From NCBI GenBank assembly GCA_002410325.1, contig DHRK01000055.1, positions 13,640-77,639 on the forward strand: a DNA stretch of 64,000 nt, given 5' to 3'. The stretch is from Syntrophomonas sp. UBA5314 (GTDB taxonomy: Bacteria; Bacillota; Syntrophomonadia; Syntrophomonadales; Syntrophomonadaceae). The position numbers and the translations under genes were made by a program. Shown piece after piece: positions 43,831 through 52,174 of the stretch. Each line of letters opens with the position of its first letter. The first letter of the stretch is position 1. The notes beneath the pieces were generated by a model. That model was not told the DNA's origin. It saw nothing but the letters and a program-made list of their open reading frames with translations, and did not search any database.

Positions 43831-44700
43831 GTGAATGTAGCATATTTTCCAGGTTGTTCCCAGCACGGTCTGGCCAAAGAAAATGATCTGTCCAGCCGGA
43901 TAGTGTGCCGTCGCCTGGGGATCAATCTGCAGGAAATTGAGGACTGGAACTGCTGCGGCGCCACTGCCGCCCACAGCTTGAATCACCTTCTGGCCATCGG
44001 CCTCTCGGCCCGCAATCTCAGCCGGGCCAGGGATATGGGCCTGGAAAAAATAACCACTCCCTGTGCCGGGTGTTTCAACCGTTTAAAAACGGCATCCTAT
44101 GCAATGAAGAATAATCAAATAATTGCTGAAAAGGTGCAGAAAATAATCGGGGAGCCCGCTCCTCACGAACCGGAGGTTAAAAGCCTGCTGCAGCTGATCA
44201 GCGAAGAAATCGGCCAAGGCGTGCAACAGAAAGTTATCAAGCCCCTGAGCGGCCTGAGACTGGCCGCTTATTACGGGTGTTTGCTGACCCGGCCCAAACA
44301 AATCAGCGCTTTTGACGATCCGGATCAGCCGGTTTCCATGGATCATTTGATACAGGCTTTGGGGGCTGAAACCATTTCCTGGGGATACAAAACCGAGTGC
44401 TGCGGAGGAGGTTATGCCGCCTCCCAAACCGGCATCGTATATGATCTGGGAGGCCAGGTGCTGAAGGCCGCCCTGGATGGAGGAGCCGAAGCGATAGTTG
44501 TGGCCTGCCCCATGTGCCAGGCCAACCTGGACACCCGGCAGGAGGCGATCTGCCAGAGCAAGGGAGAGACGCGCCGTCTGCCCATCGTATATTTTACCCA
44601 GTTGATGGGGCTGGCTTTCGGTTACTCGCCCGCCGAGCTAGGCATGAAGAGGCTGCTCAATAGTCCTTATCCCTTGCTGAAGAAAAAACATTTGCTATGA
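43831..44700 (+). CDS. HdrB-like CCG-domain subunit (B2)
   Basis: A 289-residue second HdrB. CCG repeats are C9...C41-C42...C78-x2-C81 and C150...C190-C191...C226-x2-C229. It starts with GTG 43831 after AAAGGAGG, 2 bases past hdrC2. It completes the C1-B1-A-C2-B2 order. The last 20 residues are basic. A 198-base gap separates it from the CoA-transferase operon, with only a TTGTGC/GCACAA hairpin in it. Confidence 0.9.
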   Translation: MNVAYFPGCSQHGLAKENDLSSRIVCRRLGINLQEIEDWNCCGATAAHSLNHLLAIGLSARNLSRARDMGLEKITTPCAGCFNRLKTASYAMKNNQIIAEKVQKIIGEPAPHEPEVKSLLQLISEEIGQGVQQKVIKPLSGLRLAAYYGCLLTRPKQISAFDDPDQPVSMDHLIQALGAETISWGYKTECCGGGYAASQTGIVYDLGGQVLKAALDGGAEAIVVACPMCQANLDTRQEAICQSKGETRRLPIVYFTQLMGLAFGYSPAELGMKRLLNSPYPLLKKKHLL

Positions 44701-44898
44701 TATAAGTTTTTGGTCGTTGCTTGGAGGGAAAATAGCCAAACGGGAGGTGAAAAAAAAGACCGTTGTGCCAAGATAAGCACAAACAGTCCCACTGCAATAT
44801 AAACCATCCCTATTCTACCATGCCCCGGAATGATAGAAAAGCGGAGTTTGCTGGTAGAAGCATCGACCCGTAAAGAAATCTGATAAGGAGGATAAGTG

Positions 44899-45882
44899 AT
44901 GCGAAATAAGCTTATTTCTATGGAAGAGGCCGTTAAACAGTATACCTGGGACGGCATGACCTTCGCTCATGGCGGCGCTTTGCCGGTTGGATCAGATTGC
45001 ATTGCCTTTTTCCGAGAAATGGTTCGCCAGGGTGTAAAAGATATCAATTGTATTTCCAACTGCAACACGCAGGGGAGCAACCTGCTGGCGGCTGCCGGCC
45101 AGATGAAGCGCATGGAAGTGGGCTTCTCAGGCCTTGAGGTGTATGGTTTTGCCAACGGGCTGAAAAGAATGGTGGAAAGCGGCAAGACTATTCTGGAGGA
45201 CTATTCCAACGGTGCTATTCCCCTGCGTCTGATGGGCGGAGCTCTGGGATGGCCGTTCGTTCCCACCTTCATTAACACCGGAGGCGACCAGGAATGGTGT
45301 TCGGCGGACGATCCGGAAAGCTATCCCAACACTAAGAAAATGCCTGAAATAAAGGACCCCTTCACCGGCAAAAGAATGGGCGCTTTCAAGAGTTTGAACC
45401 CGGACGTGGCCGCGATTCATGTGACTATGGCCGACATCTATGGCAATGCCATTATGCTGGGCACTGAATGGAGCCGCTTTGAGTTATCCCGGGCTGCCAA
45501 AAAAGTGGTTCTTCAGGCTGACTTTATCGTTGACACCGACTGCATGCGGCAGTTCCCCAACCTGGTCAGAATTCCTGATCTATGTGTTGACGCAGTGGTT
45601 TACTGGCCCATGGGAGTCTGGCCGGCCTGTTCAACCGGAGTTTATGACAGCGATGAAGAGCATTTCTTCCTTATGAACAGTATGCTCAAGACGGAAGAGG
45701 GCACCCAAGAGTATATCAGCAAGTACGTTACCAGCTATAAGACTCCTGAAGCGTTCGCAGAGGTTATCGGTAAGGAAAAGGTGAAAGCACTGACCAATAC
45801 GGCCACCGCCTTTTTAATGGACCCTTACCGTAAATGGATCAAGAGCGATCAGGAAATCAAACAGCTGATGGAAGGGAGGTAG
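44899..45882 (+). CDS. Glutaconate-type CoA-transferase alpha subunit
   Basis: A 327-residue class I CoA-transferase alpha subunit (GctA-like). It shows FAHGGALPVGSD, the ILEDYSNGAIPLRLMGGALGWPF segment and FKSLNPDVAAIHVTMADIYGNAIM. The catalytic Glu of the family lies in the beta subunit encoded next. AAGGAGG precedes the ATG at 44899; a GTG three bases earlier is also in frame. It transfers CoA between an acyl-CoA and a carboxylic acid; the substrate is unknown. It is followed 4 bases later by the beta gene. Confidence 0.88.
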   Translation: MRNKLISMEEAVKQYTWDGMTFAHGGALPVGSDCIAFFREMVRQGVKDINCISNCNTQGSNLLAAAGQMKRMEVGFSGLEVYGFANGLKRMVESGKTILEDYSNGAIPLRLMGGALGWPFVPTFINTGGDQEWCSADDPESYPNTKKMPEIKDPFTGKRMGAFKSLNPDVAAIHVTMADIYGNAIMLGTEWSRFELSRAAKKVVLQADFIVDTDCMRQFPNLVRIPDLCVDAVVYWPMGVWPACSTGVYDSDEEHFFLMNSMLKTEEGTQEYISKYVTSYKTPEAFAEVIGKEKVKALTNTATAFLMDPYRKWIKSDQEIKQLMEGR

Positions 45883-45886
45883 GAAC

Positions 45887-46681
45887 ATGGATTACTCAAA
45901 AAATGAAATGATGGCCATCGCCACCGGAAGAGAATTCAAAGATGGAGAACTGGCAATATTCGGTGTAGGTTTAAGCATGCTGGCCGGCTTTTTTGCCCAG
46001 CGCAACCATGCTCCCAACCTTATCGCCTTTACCGAGGGCGGAGTATACGGTTCCACACCAGTCGGAGGACTGCCCTGGGGAATAGAAGACAACCGGATTT
46101 CGGCCAATGCCACTAGTTTTACCAATGCCATTGACGCTCTGGGTATGCTGGTCGCATCCGGCCGGGTTGACAATGCGGTCATAGGAGCGGCCCAGATCGA
46201 TAAGTACGGCAATGTAAATACCACCGGCATTTGGACCGAAGGGACCCAGCCCTGGAAGGTGGGCAAGTACACTCTGCCCAAGGTCCGGCTAAACGGCAGC
46301 GGCGGGGCCAATGAAATCGCCGTAGGAGCGAAACAATATCTGATCATGGCCGCTCACGAGAAGAAACGCTTTGCCGACAAGGTTGACTACATCTCATCTC
46401 CCGGTTATTTGTCGGGCGGCAATGAGCGCGAAAAATACGGATTCCCGGGCAGCGGACCTTCGGCTATAATTACCAACCTGGGCATTTTGCGCCCCGATCC
46501 GCAGACCAAGGAATTCTATCTGGATGCCTATTTTAGCTTCTCTTCGGTTGAAGAGATCATCGCCAACACCGGTTGGGAGCTAAAGATTTCGCCCAACGTT
46601 AAAGCGGTCCCCGAACCTACCCAGCAGGAATTGGACAACCTGAGAGCAGTTGACGTAACTGGATCACTGCGCAAGAAATAA
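45887..46681 (+). CDS. Glutaconate-type CoA-transferase beta subunit
   Basis: A 264-residue beta subunit. LIAFTEGGVYG places Glu50 where the GctB catalytic Glu that forms the CoA thioester is expected. NAVIGAAQIDKYGNVNTTGI and VRLNGSGGANEIA are family signatures. It forms a heteromer with the alpha subunit upstream. A MFS transporter gene follows. The pair is probably active, in contrast to the second pair at 48100-49669. Confidence 0.88.
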   Translation: MDYSKNEMMAIATGREFKDGELAIFGVGLSMLAGFFAQRNHAPNLIAFTEGGVYGSTPVGGLPWGIEDNRISANATSFTNAIDALGMLVASGRVDNAVIGAAQIDKYGNVNTTGIWTEGTQPWKVGKYTLPKVRLNGSGGANEIAVGAKQYLIMAAHEKKRFADKVDYISSPGYLSGGNEREKYGFPGSGPSAIITNLGILRPDPQTKEFYLDAYFSFSSVEEIIANTGWELKISPNVKAVPEPTQQELDNLRAVDVTGSLRKK

Positions 46682-46762
46682 AGCAGTGGGTGGCGCCGGG
46701 GGCTGGCAACAGTCCCTTTCCGGTTGCCCTTAATCACCGAAATGAAGGGAGCGTCTGAAGCA

Positions 46763-48067
46763 ATGAACATGTTGAACAACATGCAGGATCTATCGCCGGA
46801 AGCTGTGAAGAAGACTATGTCTTATCGCTATGTAGCGCTTTTGGCTATAGCTTTAGCCTATTTCTTTGTGTATTTTCACCGCGTTTCGCCATCGGTTATG
46901 GCGACTGATCTGACGGCTGCTTTCGGAATAGGAGCTTCAGCACTGGGGCTGTTTGGATCGATGTATTTCTGGGCCTATGCCGCTGGCCAGCTTCCAGCCG
47001 GCATCCTGGCGGACCGGATCGGCGCCCGGTTGACTATGGCTATATTCGTAGCTGTGGCCGGACTCGGAGCCCTGGTTTTCGCTTATGCCGGCAGTTTTAA
47101 CACAGCCCTGGCCGGGCGCTTTTTGGTGGGCTTCGGGGTTGGTTTCGTGTACGTCCCGGCCATGCGATTCCTGGCCGACTGGTTTAAATCCAATGAATTC
47201 GCCACCTACTCGGGGGCCCTGCTGGCCATCGGCAACATCGGAGCCCTGGCGGCGGCTGCGCCACTGGTAGCCTTGATTTCAGCTATAGGCTGGAGAAGTT
47301 CGATGAGCATGGTAGGCTTTGTCTCTATCGGCATTGCCGTTCTGGCCTACATTCTCATCAGGAATAAGCCTACTGAAATTGGCGGAGCCACTCCGGCCCA
47401 GATGGAAGGACGGGAAGAAACCAAGGCATCTTCAAGCTTCTCCATCGGCCAGGCTATTGCCATGAGCACCAAAAGCTGGAATGTATGGACCATTATCATC
47501 ATTTTCTTTGTGTGGTATGGAACCATCATGGCTTTCCAGGGCCTGTGGGCCAGCCCCTGGTTGATCAACGCCTATGGGATGAGCAAGGCCCAGGCGGCCT
47601 CCGTTATCAGCTTGATCCCGCTGGGAATGGTATTTGGTTGTCCTCTATCAGGGATCTTCGCTGATAAAGTCATTAAGTCAAGATTTAAGGTTATTGTTAT
47701 CGGGTTTATCGTAAGCATAGCCCTGTGGATTCCGCTGGTGTTCATGGTCAATTCCATGTCGCCAGGGTTTATCAAAGTCCTGATGTTCCTGTATGGCTTC
47801 TTTAACGGCTGGTTTGTAGTGCTTTACGCCAACCTCAAGGAAAACGTGGAGCCGGCTATACAGGGAACCGCCACCGGTTTCTTAAACACCTTCGTGTTTG
47901 TAGGCGGAGCTGTATTCCAGAACATTACCTCGGCGATTATCGCCAAGGCTCCGGTAGTTAACAAAGTGATCGCCGCTTCTGGTTTCAAATCAGCGTTCAT
48001 GTTCTGTTTGATTGCTATGGCTGTGGCACTGGTTGTTTTCATGACCCAGAAGCGTAAAAAGGCTTAA
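46763..48067 (+). CDS. MFS transporter
   Basis: A 434-residue major facilitator protein with twelve hydrophobic segments. It has the loop motif GILADRIGARLTMA between helices 2 and 3, and a second half starting about residue 230. The N-terminal region FVYFHRVSPSVMATDL resembles the oxalate/formate or sugar-phosphate antiporter subgroup. ATG 46763 is chosen because AAGGGAG lies upstream; 46724 (TTG) lacks a site. Its place between two CoA-transferase pairs suggests uptake or exchange of the organic acid that they activate (inference). Confidence 0.82.
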   Translation: MNMLNNMQDLSPEAVKKTMSYRYVALLAIALAYFFVYFHRVSPSVMATDLTAAFGIGASALGLFGSMYFWAYAAGQLPAGILADRIGARLTMAIFVAVAGLGALVFAYAGSFNTALAGRFLVGFGVGFVYVPAMRFLADWFKSNEFATYSGALLAIGNIGALAAAAPLVALISAIGWRSSMSMVGFVSIGIAVLAYILIRNKPTEIGGATPAQMEGREETKASSSFSIGQAIAMSTKSWNVWTIIIIFFVWYGTIMAFQGLWASPWLINAYGMSKAQAASVISLIPLGMVFGCPLSGIFADKVIKSRFKVIVIGFIVSIALWIPLVFMVNSMSPGFIKVLMFLYGFFNGWFVVLYANLKENVEPAIQGTATGFLNTFVFVGGAVFQNITSAIIAKAPVVNKVIAASGFKSAFMFCLIAMAVALVVFMTQKRKKA

Positions 48068-48099
48068 GACCTAATTATCAATAAAGGAGGTAAACAAAC

Positions 48100-48918
48100 A
48101 TGCGAAACAAGCTAATGCCCCTGTCAAAGGCAGCCGATCTGATCAAGGACGGCATGCTGCTGGCGGTAGGGGGGAATGCGATGCACCGCAATCCTACGCT
48201 GTTTTCCCTGGAGCTCGCCAGGAAGCCGCTCAAAGATCTCAAGGTGAGCGGAGCAGCACCCGGAATCGCAGCGGATATTCTCATGGCCACCGGGCAGGCC
48301 GACACGGCTTATTTCGGGTTCTTCGGCCTGGAGAATGAAGCGGGCCTGGCCCCGGGAATGCGCAAGGCTATGGAAGGAGAAGGAAAGGCCCGGGCCGTTG
48401 AAGGATCTTGAACGGCTATGATCAATGCTTTCCGTGCGGGAGCATACGGCGTTCCTTTCCTTCCGGTAGGAGGAATGTGGGGCAGCGATCTGGTTGACAT
48501 CCGCCCCGAGTTTTTCCAGGTTATGAAGAGCCCCTTTGACGGGGAAGAAGTTGTAGTAGTAAAGGCCCTGGTTCCTGACTATGCCATTATTCATGTCCAG
48601 GAAGCCGATATTTATGGCAACGCCCGCATCCTGGGCCCCAGCTATCAGGATGCCCTGCTGGCCCGGGCGGCCAAAAAGACCATTATCACCACTGAACGTA
48701 TTGTGGGAACCTATCGAATGCAGGAAGAACCCAAATTGACTTCCATTCCCCACTTCCTGGTGGAAGCGGTGGTGGAACTGCCCGGCGGAGCCAAACCAGG
48801 CATTTGCTTCCCGGAATATGTAAAGGTAGACTGGGATGATCACAAAGCCTACCAGAAGGCGGTAAAAGCCGGAGACGTAAAAGCATTTGCAGATAAAATG
48901 CTGGAAGGGAGGGCTTAA
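48100..48918 (+). CDS. CoA-transferase alpha subunit with in-frame UGA
   Basis: A 272-codon frame with good AAAGGAGG before ATG 48100, interrupted by TGA at 48409-48411 (codon 104). Homology to class I alpha subunits continues in the same frame: VEGS-[UGA]-TAMINAFRAGAYGVPFLP aligns with EDYSNGAIPLRLMGGALGWPF of the first alpha, with the UGA opposite Asn. After it, AIIHVQEADIYGNARILG follows the family. A weak stem-loop (ATGCTTTC/GGGAGCAT, loop CGTGC) begins 13 bases after the UGA. Options are a recent nonsense mutation, a sequencing error or UGA recoding. The position is not a redox motif, so Sec is less likely here than at 773. Confidence 0.7.
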
Positions 48919-48919
48919 A

Positions 48920-49669
48920 ATGGAATACGGCAAAGACTACGGCAAACCGGAAATGATGGCTGTGGCCATAATCCGTGAGATCAGGGAAGGCGACGTGGTA
49001 TTCCATGGTCTGGCTTCTTCCACTCCCATGGTGGCTATGAAAGCCGCCAAAGCCCTGGGCAAAGAGTTCACCTACGTGACCTTGAGCGATGGTGTCGACC
49101 ATGACTGGGCCGCACCACCCACGGTGGCTTCCACTCTTACCACCAACACCTATACCGGTTCGGTGGCCACCTTTGGACTGGATGAAATATTCGATCTGTA
49201 TTGTTCCGGTAAAGGGGATATAGCTTTTCTATCCTGTCTGCAGATGGACAAGGAAGGACGTATCGCCATGTCCTATCTGGGCGGGGATTATGAACACCCG
49301 AAACTGAGAGGCCCCGGAGGAGCGGGCAGCGCGACTTTGACCCCGGTCACCCCGCGGACCATCATCTGGAAGACGGTCCACGACAAAAAGACCTTTATCG
49401 AAAAAGTGGACTTCGCCACTACCAAACCGGCTCTCGACAAGCCGTTTACGGTTATTACTCCGCTGTGTATCTTTAGGAAGCCCAAAGGAGAGAAATACCT
49501 GAAACTCGATTCTATCTTCCCCTACACCACTTTAGAAGAAGTAAAAGAAAACACGGGTTGGGTGATAGATGAGACCGACGTGCCGGTGATGGATCCGCCC
49601 AGTGAACAGGAACTGGCCGCTATCAGACGGGTAGATGTGAACAATATACTGGGATTCGAATTTAAATAG
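48920..49669 (+). CDS. CoA-transferase-like beta subunit lacking the canonical Glu
   Basis: A 249-residue class I beta-like subunit. VTLSDGVDHDW stands where the first beta has AFTEGG, so the expected catalytic Glu is Asp here. The GSATLTPVTPRTIIW and FTVITPLCIFRKPKGEKYLKLDS parts follow the family. ATG 48920 follows GGGAGGG. Related Glu-less pairs (IpdAB) act as hydrolases that open rings rather than as CoA-transferases. A different reaction or loss of function is possible. Confidence 0.75.
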   Translation: MEYGKDYGKPEMMAVAIIREIREGDVVFHGLASSTPMVAMKAAKALGKEFTYVTLSDGVDHDWAAPPTVASTLTTNTYTGSVATFGLDEIFDLYCSGKGDIAFLSCLQMDKEGRIAMSYLGGDYEHPKLRGPGGAGSATLTPVTPRTIIWKTVHDKKTFIEKVDFATTKPALDKPFTVITPLCIFRKPKGEKYLKLDSIFPYTTLEEVKENTGWVIDETDVPVMDPPSEQELAAIRRVDVNNILGFEFK

Positions 49670-49734
49670 ACTGTGGCGGGATTGGCATCTTAAGAAAAGA
49701 TACCCGCGAATTACCAGCTTCCCCTCTTCTTAAG

Positions 49735-49782
49735 ACTAACCCGGGGGAAAGTCCCGGTGACGGACTCTTCCCCCCGGTTAGT
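49735..49782. terminator. Long hairpin after the second CoA-transferase
   Basis: ACTAACC and GGTTAGT, followed inward by GGGGGAA/TTCCCCC and AGTCC/GGACT, form a hairpin of about 18 bp. There is no T-run. A TCTTAAGAA/TTCTTAAGA inverted pair lies just upstream (about 49689-49735). Confidence 0.5.
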
Positions 49783-49811
49783 TGAGTATAATGCTGCAAG
49801 GGTTGATAAAC

Positions 49812-50126
49812 ATGATAATTAAAGTAACAGAGCATGCCATCAAACGATACCGGGAACGTTTTTTTGACTACTCGTCAACCGAAGACGCTATAAAAAACTT
49901 GCTGATAGAGACGGCCCGCAAGGGAACGACTGTGTGCAAAAGACCTGGGAATGGCCACTGTACGGAACTTAAATACAAGGATACTTACATAGTGGCCGCC
50001 TATGAGCAGGATGAGCTTACAATTATAACTTGCCTGGGCAACAGGATGTATCGAAAATGGGTTAAACATCAAGACAGCTATGAACGGCTGGGAGGGAGGA
50101 TCCTTTACCCGGAGCAGGCTGTATAA
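49812..50126 (+). CDS. Small conserved protein, HAIKRYRER family (paralogue)
   Basis: A 104-residue protein, paralogous to that at 15748: the common core is HAIKRYRER(L/F)FDYSS, then V-x-A-x-x-(Q/E)-x-(D/E)-E-x-x-x-IITCLG and MYRKWVKHQ. Like the other it closes a CoA-thioester gene block. ATG 49812 follows AAGGG; 49782 is a longer option. It is followed 15 bases on by a strong terminator. Function unknown. Confidence 0.75.
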   Translation: MIIKVTEHAIKRYRERFFDYSSTEDAIKNLLIETARKGTTVCKRPGNGHCTELKYKDTYIVAAYEQDELTIITCLGNRMYRKWVKHQDSYERLGGRILYPEQAV

Positions 50127-50140
50127 TATTGAAGTTAACC

Positions 50141-50175
50141 GAGCGACGTGCTTTCATAAGCCGGCGCTCTTTTTT
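50141..50175 (+). terminator. Rho-independent terminator
   Basis: GAGCG...CGCTC with an inner GCTT-TCAT-AAGC stem, followed by a six-T run. Confidence 0.85.
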
Positions 50176-50248
50176 ATGGAATATTGCTACCTTTTTATAC
50201 GACTTTAAGGTTAAATATTAAGAAAGGAGAACGAAAGGAGAGCTGCCC

Positions 50249-50647
50249 TTGCCCAAAACCGTATTTAGCAATACCAACCTGTGGCTTAAAATCATCGTCA
50301 GCCCTATGCTGCTGCTTCTCACCAGCTTCTTTTTCGGCGAGCAAATCAAATTTTCAGTTGAATACTATCCAATTATAATCGGGCTCGTTTACGCCCTTTT
50401 GGCAGGACTGCTAGAGAAGAAATTTTACCAGAAGGATAAAATAACCAGACTAACGGTTATCGACTTTTTTGTAGCCTTCAGTTTGGTCTACCTGGTAGGC
50501 CAGGGATTGTCTCTCCTGGGCGTGGCCAGTATAACCTATATTGGCGCCTTGATATATGCGGCGGCTCAAGCCCTCTTCGAGCATCTTCATCACCTGTTGA
50601 TGCGTCCCCGGAAAAAGAAATGGCGCAAGGAAAAGCGGCGCAAATAA
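50249..50647 (+). CDS. Predicted four-helix membrane protein
   Basis: A 132-residue protein with four hydrophobic segments (about 12-30, 38-55, 66-88 and 90-108) and a very basic tail (RPRKKKWRKEKRRK). TTG 50249 follows AAAGGAGAG by 7 bases. It might belong to the DUF2512-like group, but I am not sure. The basic tail would be cytoplasmic by the positive-inside rule. No partner is evident. Confidence 0.65.
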   Translation: MPKTVFSNTNLWLKIIVSPMLLLLTSFFFGEQIKFSVEYYPIIIGLVYALLAGLLEKKFYQKDKITRLTVIDFFVAFSLVYLVGQGLSLLGVASITYIGALIYAAAQALFEHLHHLLMRPRKKKWRKEKRRK

Positions 50648-50672
50648 AAAAAGCTATTTAAAAAACTACGAC

Positions 50673-50699
50673 GGGGCAACGGCTTTTAGCCGTTGTCCC
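50673..50699. terminator. Terminator-like hairpin between convergent genes
   Basis: GGGGCAACGGC and GCCGTTGTCCC form an 11-bp stem (one G-U) around TTTA. On the minus strand a TTTTTT lies a few bases beyond, so it likely ends the gene at 50741. Confidence 0.6.
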
Positions 50700-50740
50700 G
50701 CCCTAGCAGTTGGCCGCCCAGCTTCCTTTGCGATAATTTG

Positions 50741-51163
50741 CTATCTGAGGATTTTGATGTTCAATGCCTTGATAGCAAACGTTACCGTATCGCCTATTGC
50801 ATACCCCAGGTCTTCAAATCTCTCCAATGGCAGCATGGATGTCATAAAGCTGTTTCCGGCTTGTATGGTAACCAGGGCCATGTAATCGCCCTTTTCAATG
50901 TTGACTACCGGGCCGGAAACCCAGTTAATCAACCCCCTGTTGCCCGGTTGATTGGAGGTGCCCACCCCCACTATCCGATCAACTTCATCAGCGTCGCAGA
51001 TAGTCGGGTTGGAAGCGCAATAGCTGCTGGTAAAACATGTTGTGCAGTCTTGCTGAACTTCAGGTTTTCTCCAGTTAAAGCCTTCCTGGTAGGCAATACA
51101 TTCTTCTTCCGTTGTCGTGCAATATCCATATACTTCACAAATTCTGCATTGTTCGGGAATCAC
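50741..51163 (-). CDS. Duplicated Cys-motif protein with C-terminal Mop/TOBE-like domain
   Basis: A 140-residue protein in two parts. Residues 6-56 hold eight Cys in two exact copies of C-x2-C-x5-C-x6-C (C6, 9, 15, 22 and C40, 43, 49, 56), which could bind two metal sites. Residues about 84-140 (VVNIEKGDYMALVTIQAGN ... LERFEDLGYAIGDTVTFAIKALNIKIL) follow the Mop/TOBE pattern of molybdate- or oxyanion-binding domains. ATG 51163 has AGGAGG upstream. It is monocistronic. A role in Mo/W handling linked to an iron-sulfur or zinc site is inference. I do not know a described protein with this layout. Confidence 0.75.
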   Translation of the reverse strand: MIPEQCRICEVYGYCTTTEEECIAYQEGFNWRKPEVQQDCTTCFTSSYCASNPTICDADEVDRIVGVGTSNQPGNRGLINWVSGPVVNIEKGDYMALVTIQAGNSFMTSMLPLERFEDLGYAIGDTVTFAIKALNIKILR

Positions 51164-51458
51164 AGTTCCTCTACCTCCTATAAATCGTGTAATGTCTCAA
51201 GCTGTAGCATCTGCAATATTTAAGAAAATTTGGCCTGAGGATGCGAGCTGTTCGGGAACTGCTACTCTTACTACATAGTACAATATTTAGTCAATAGCTA
51301 CAATAAACCAGGAATATTTGTTAAGGTAATATTAGCCGGCCAATTTCTTGAACTTGAATTTTTTCCTATCCTTGGAGTATGTTTGCCGGCTGCCGGCCAA
51401 CCTGTTAAAATAAAAAGACAGGTTAGCCCGGATAGACAATGGAGGTAAGGTAAAAACT

Positions 51459-51875
51459 ATGGAGTTGGAACGGTGCATTAATTTTGTCCTGACCAAAGCC
51501 CAGCAATCTGTCCAGCAGGTTTTTAAAGCCCGGCTGGCCCCTTATGGCGTGACACCCGGCCAGTATGCGGTACTGGCTTGTTTATGGAATGGGGATGGCA
51601 AGACGGCCAGGCAGCTGGCTGACATGCTCTCCCTGGACGGATCAACCATGACCGGAATTCTTGACCGGATTGAACAAAAAGGACTTATTGAAAAACAGGT
51701 TGACCCCAAAGACCGCCGGGCCATGCGGGTAATGCTTACCGATTCCGGTCGCCAGTTGGAGGAGCCTTTAAATCGGGTTATTCTCGAAGCCAACATAGAG
51801 GCTCTGGCCAATCTGCCCCAGTCGGAAGGGGAATCTTTAAAGGAACTTTTGCTTAAACTAAACCCGGGTTCATAG
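51459..51875 (+). CDS. MarR-family transcriptional regulator
   Basis: A 138-residue winged-helix protein. It has VLACLWNGDGKTARQLADML, SLDGSTMTGILDRIEQKGLIEKQVDPKDRRAMRVMLTDSG (recognition helix and wing) and a C-terminal dimer helix. MarR proteins are usually small-molecule-released repressors. ATG 51459 follows GGAGGTAAGG. It is upstream of, and codirectional with, the dehydrogenase/EtfBA operon at 52175 but separated from it by a terminator. Confidence 0.9.
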   Translation: MELERCINFVLTKAQQSVQQVFKARLAPYGVTPGQYAVLACLWNGDGKTARQLADMLSLDGSTMTGILDRIEQKGLIEKQVDPKDRRAMRVMLTDSGRQLEEPLNRVILEANIEALANLPQSEGESLKELLLKLNPGS

Positions 51876-51890
51876 GAGCGCGGGTTTTTT
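51861..51890 (+). terminator. Terminator overlapping the marR stop
   Basis: AACCCG (51861-51866) and CGGGTT (51881-51886) pair across a 14-base loop and lead into TTTT. The stop codon lies in the loop. The following 200 bases hold only the promoter at 52091. Confidence 0.7.
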
Positions 51891-52090
51891 ATCGGCAGTC
51901 CTTGCTGCTCGAAAATCTACCGGAAAGCGAGGTGATTAAGACGACCAGCCCAGGCTAGCTGAAGCTAGCAGCCATCATTAACCAGGGCCATTTAGCTTAG
52001 AGAACCGTCACACCACACAATCCTTTCAACAGTTGTCAAATGCAGAAAAATAGACAGTCTCAACAAAATACTTGGTACACAAATTAATGG

Positions 52091-52119
52091 TTGACAGACT
52101 ATTTCTATCCCAGTTAGAA
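52091..52119 (+). promoter_or_regulatory. Sigma-A promoter of the dehydrogenase/EtfBA operon
   Basis: TTGACA (52091-52096), a 17-base spacer and TTAGAA (52114-52119). The start codon is 56 bases downstream. Unlike the other acyl-CoA operons, no -24/-12 element is present. Confidence 0.6.
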
Positions 52120-52174
52120 TTCAAGAAAACAGGATCAGGGCGCACTGTTTTGAAGAGAGGGAAGGAGAGGTAAC

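Noticed and set aside
44710..44850. Minus-strand frame starting MVYIAVGLFVLILA in the hdrB2 to CoA-transferase gap
   Set aside because: No usable ribosome site, no known family, and it runs into the end of hdrB2 on the opposite strand.
52070..52090. TTGGTACACAAATTAATGG as a sigma-54 promoter upstream of 52175
   Set aside because: There is no GC at the -12 position; a sigma-A promoter at 52091 explains the region better.
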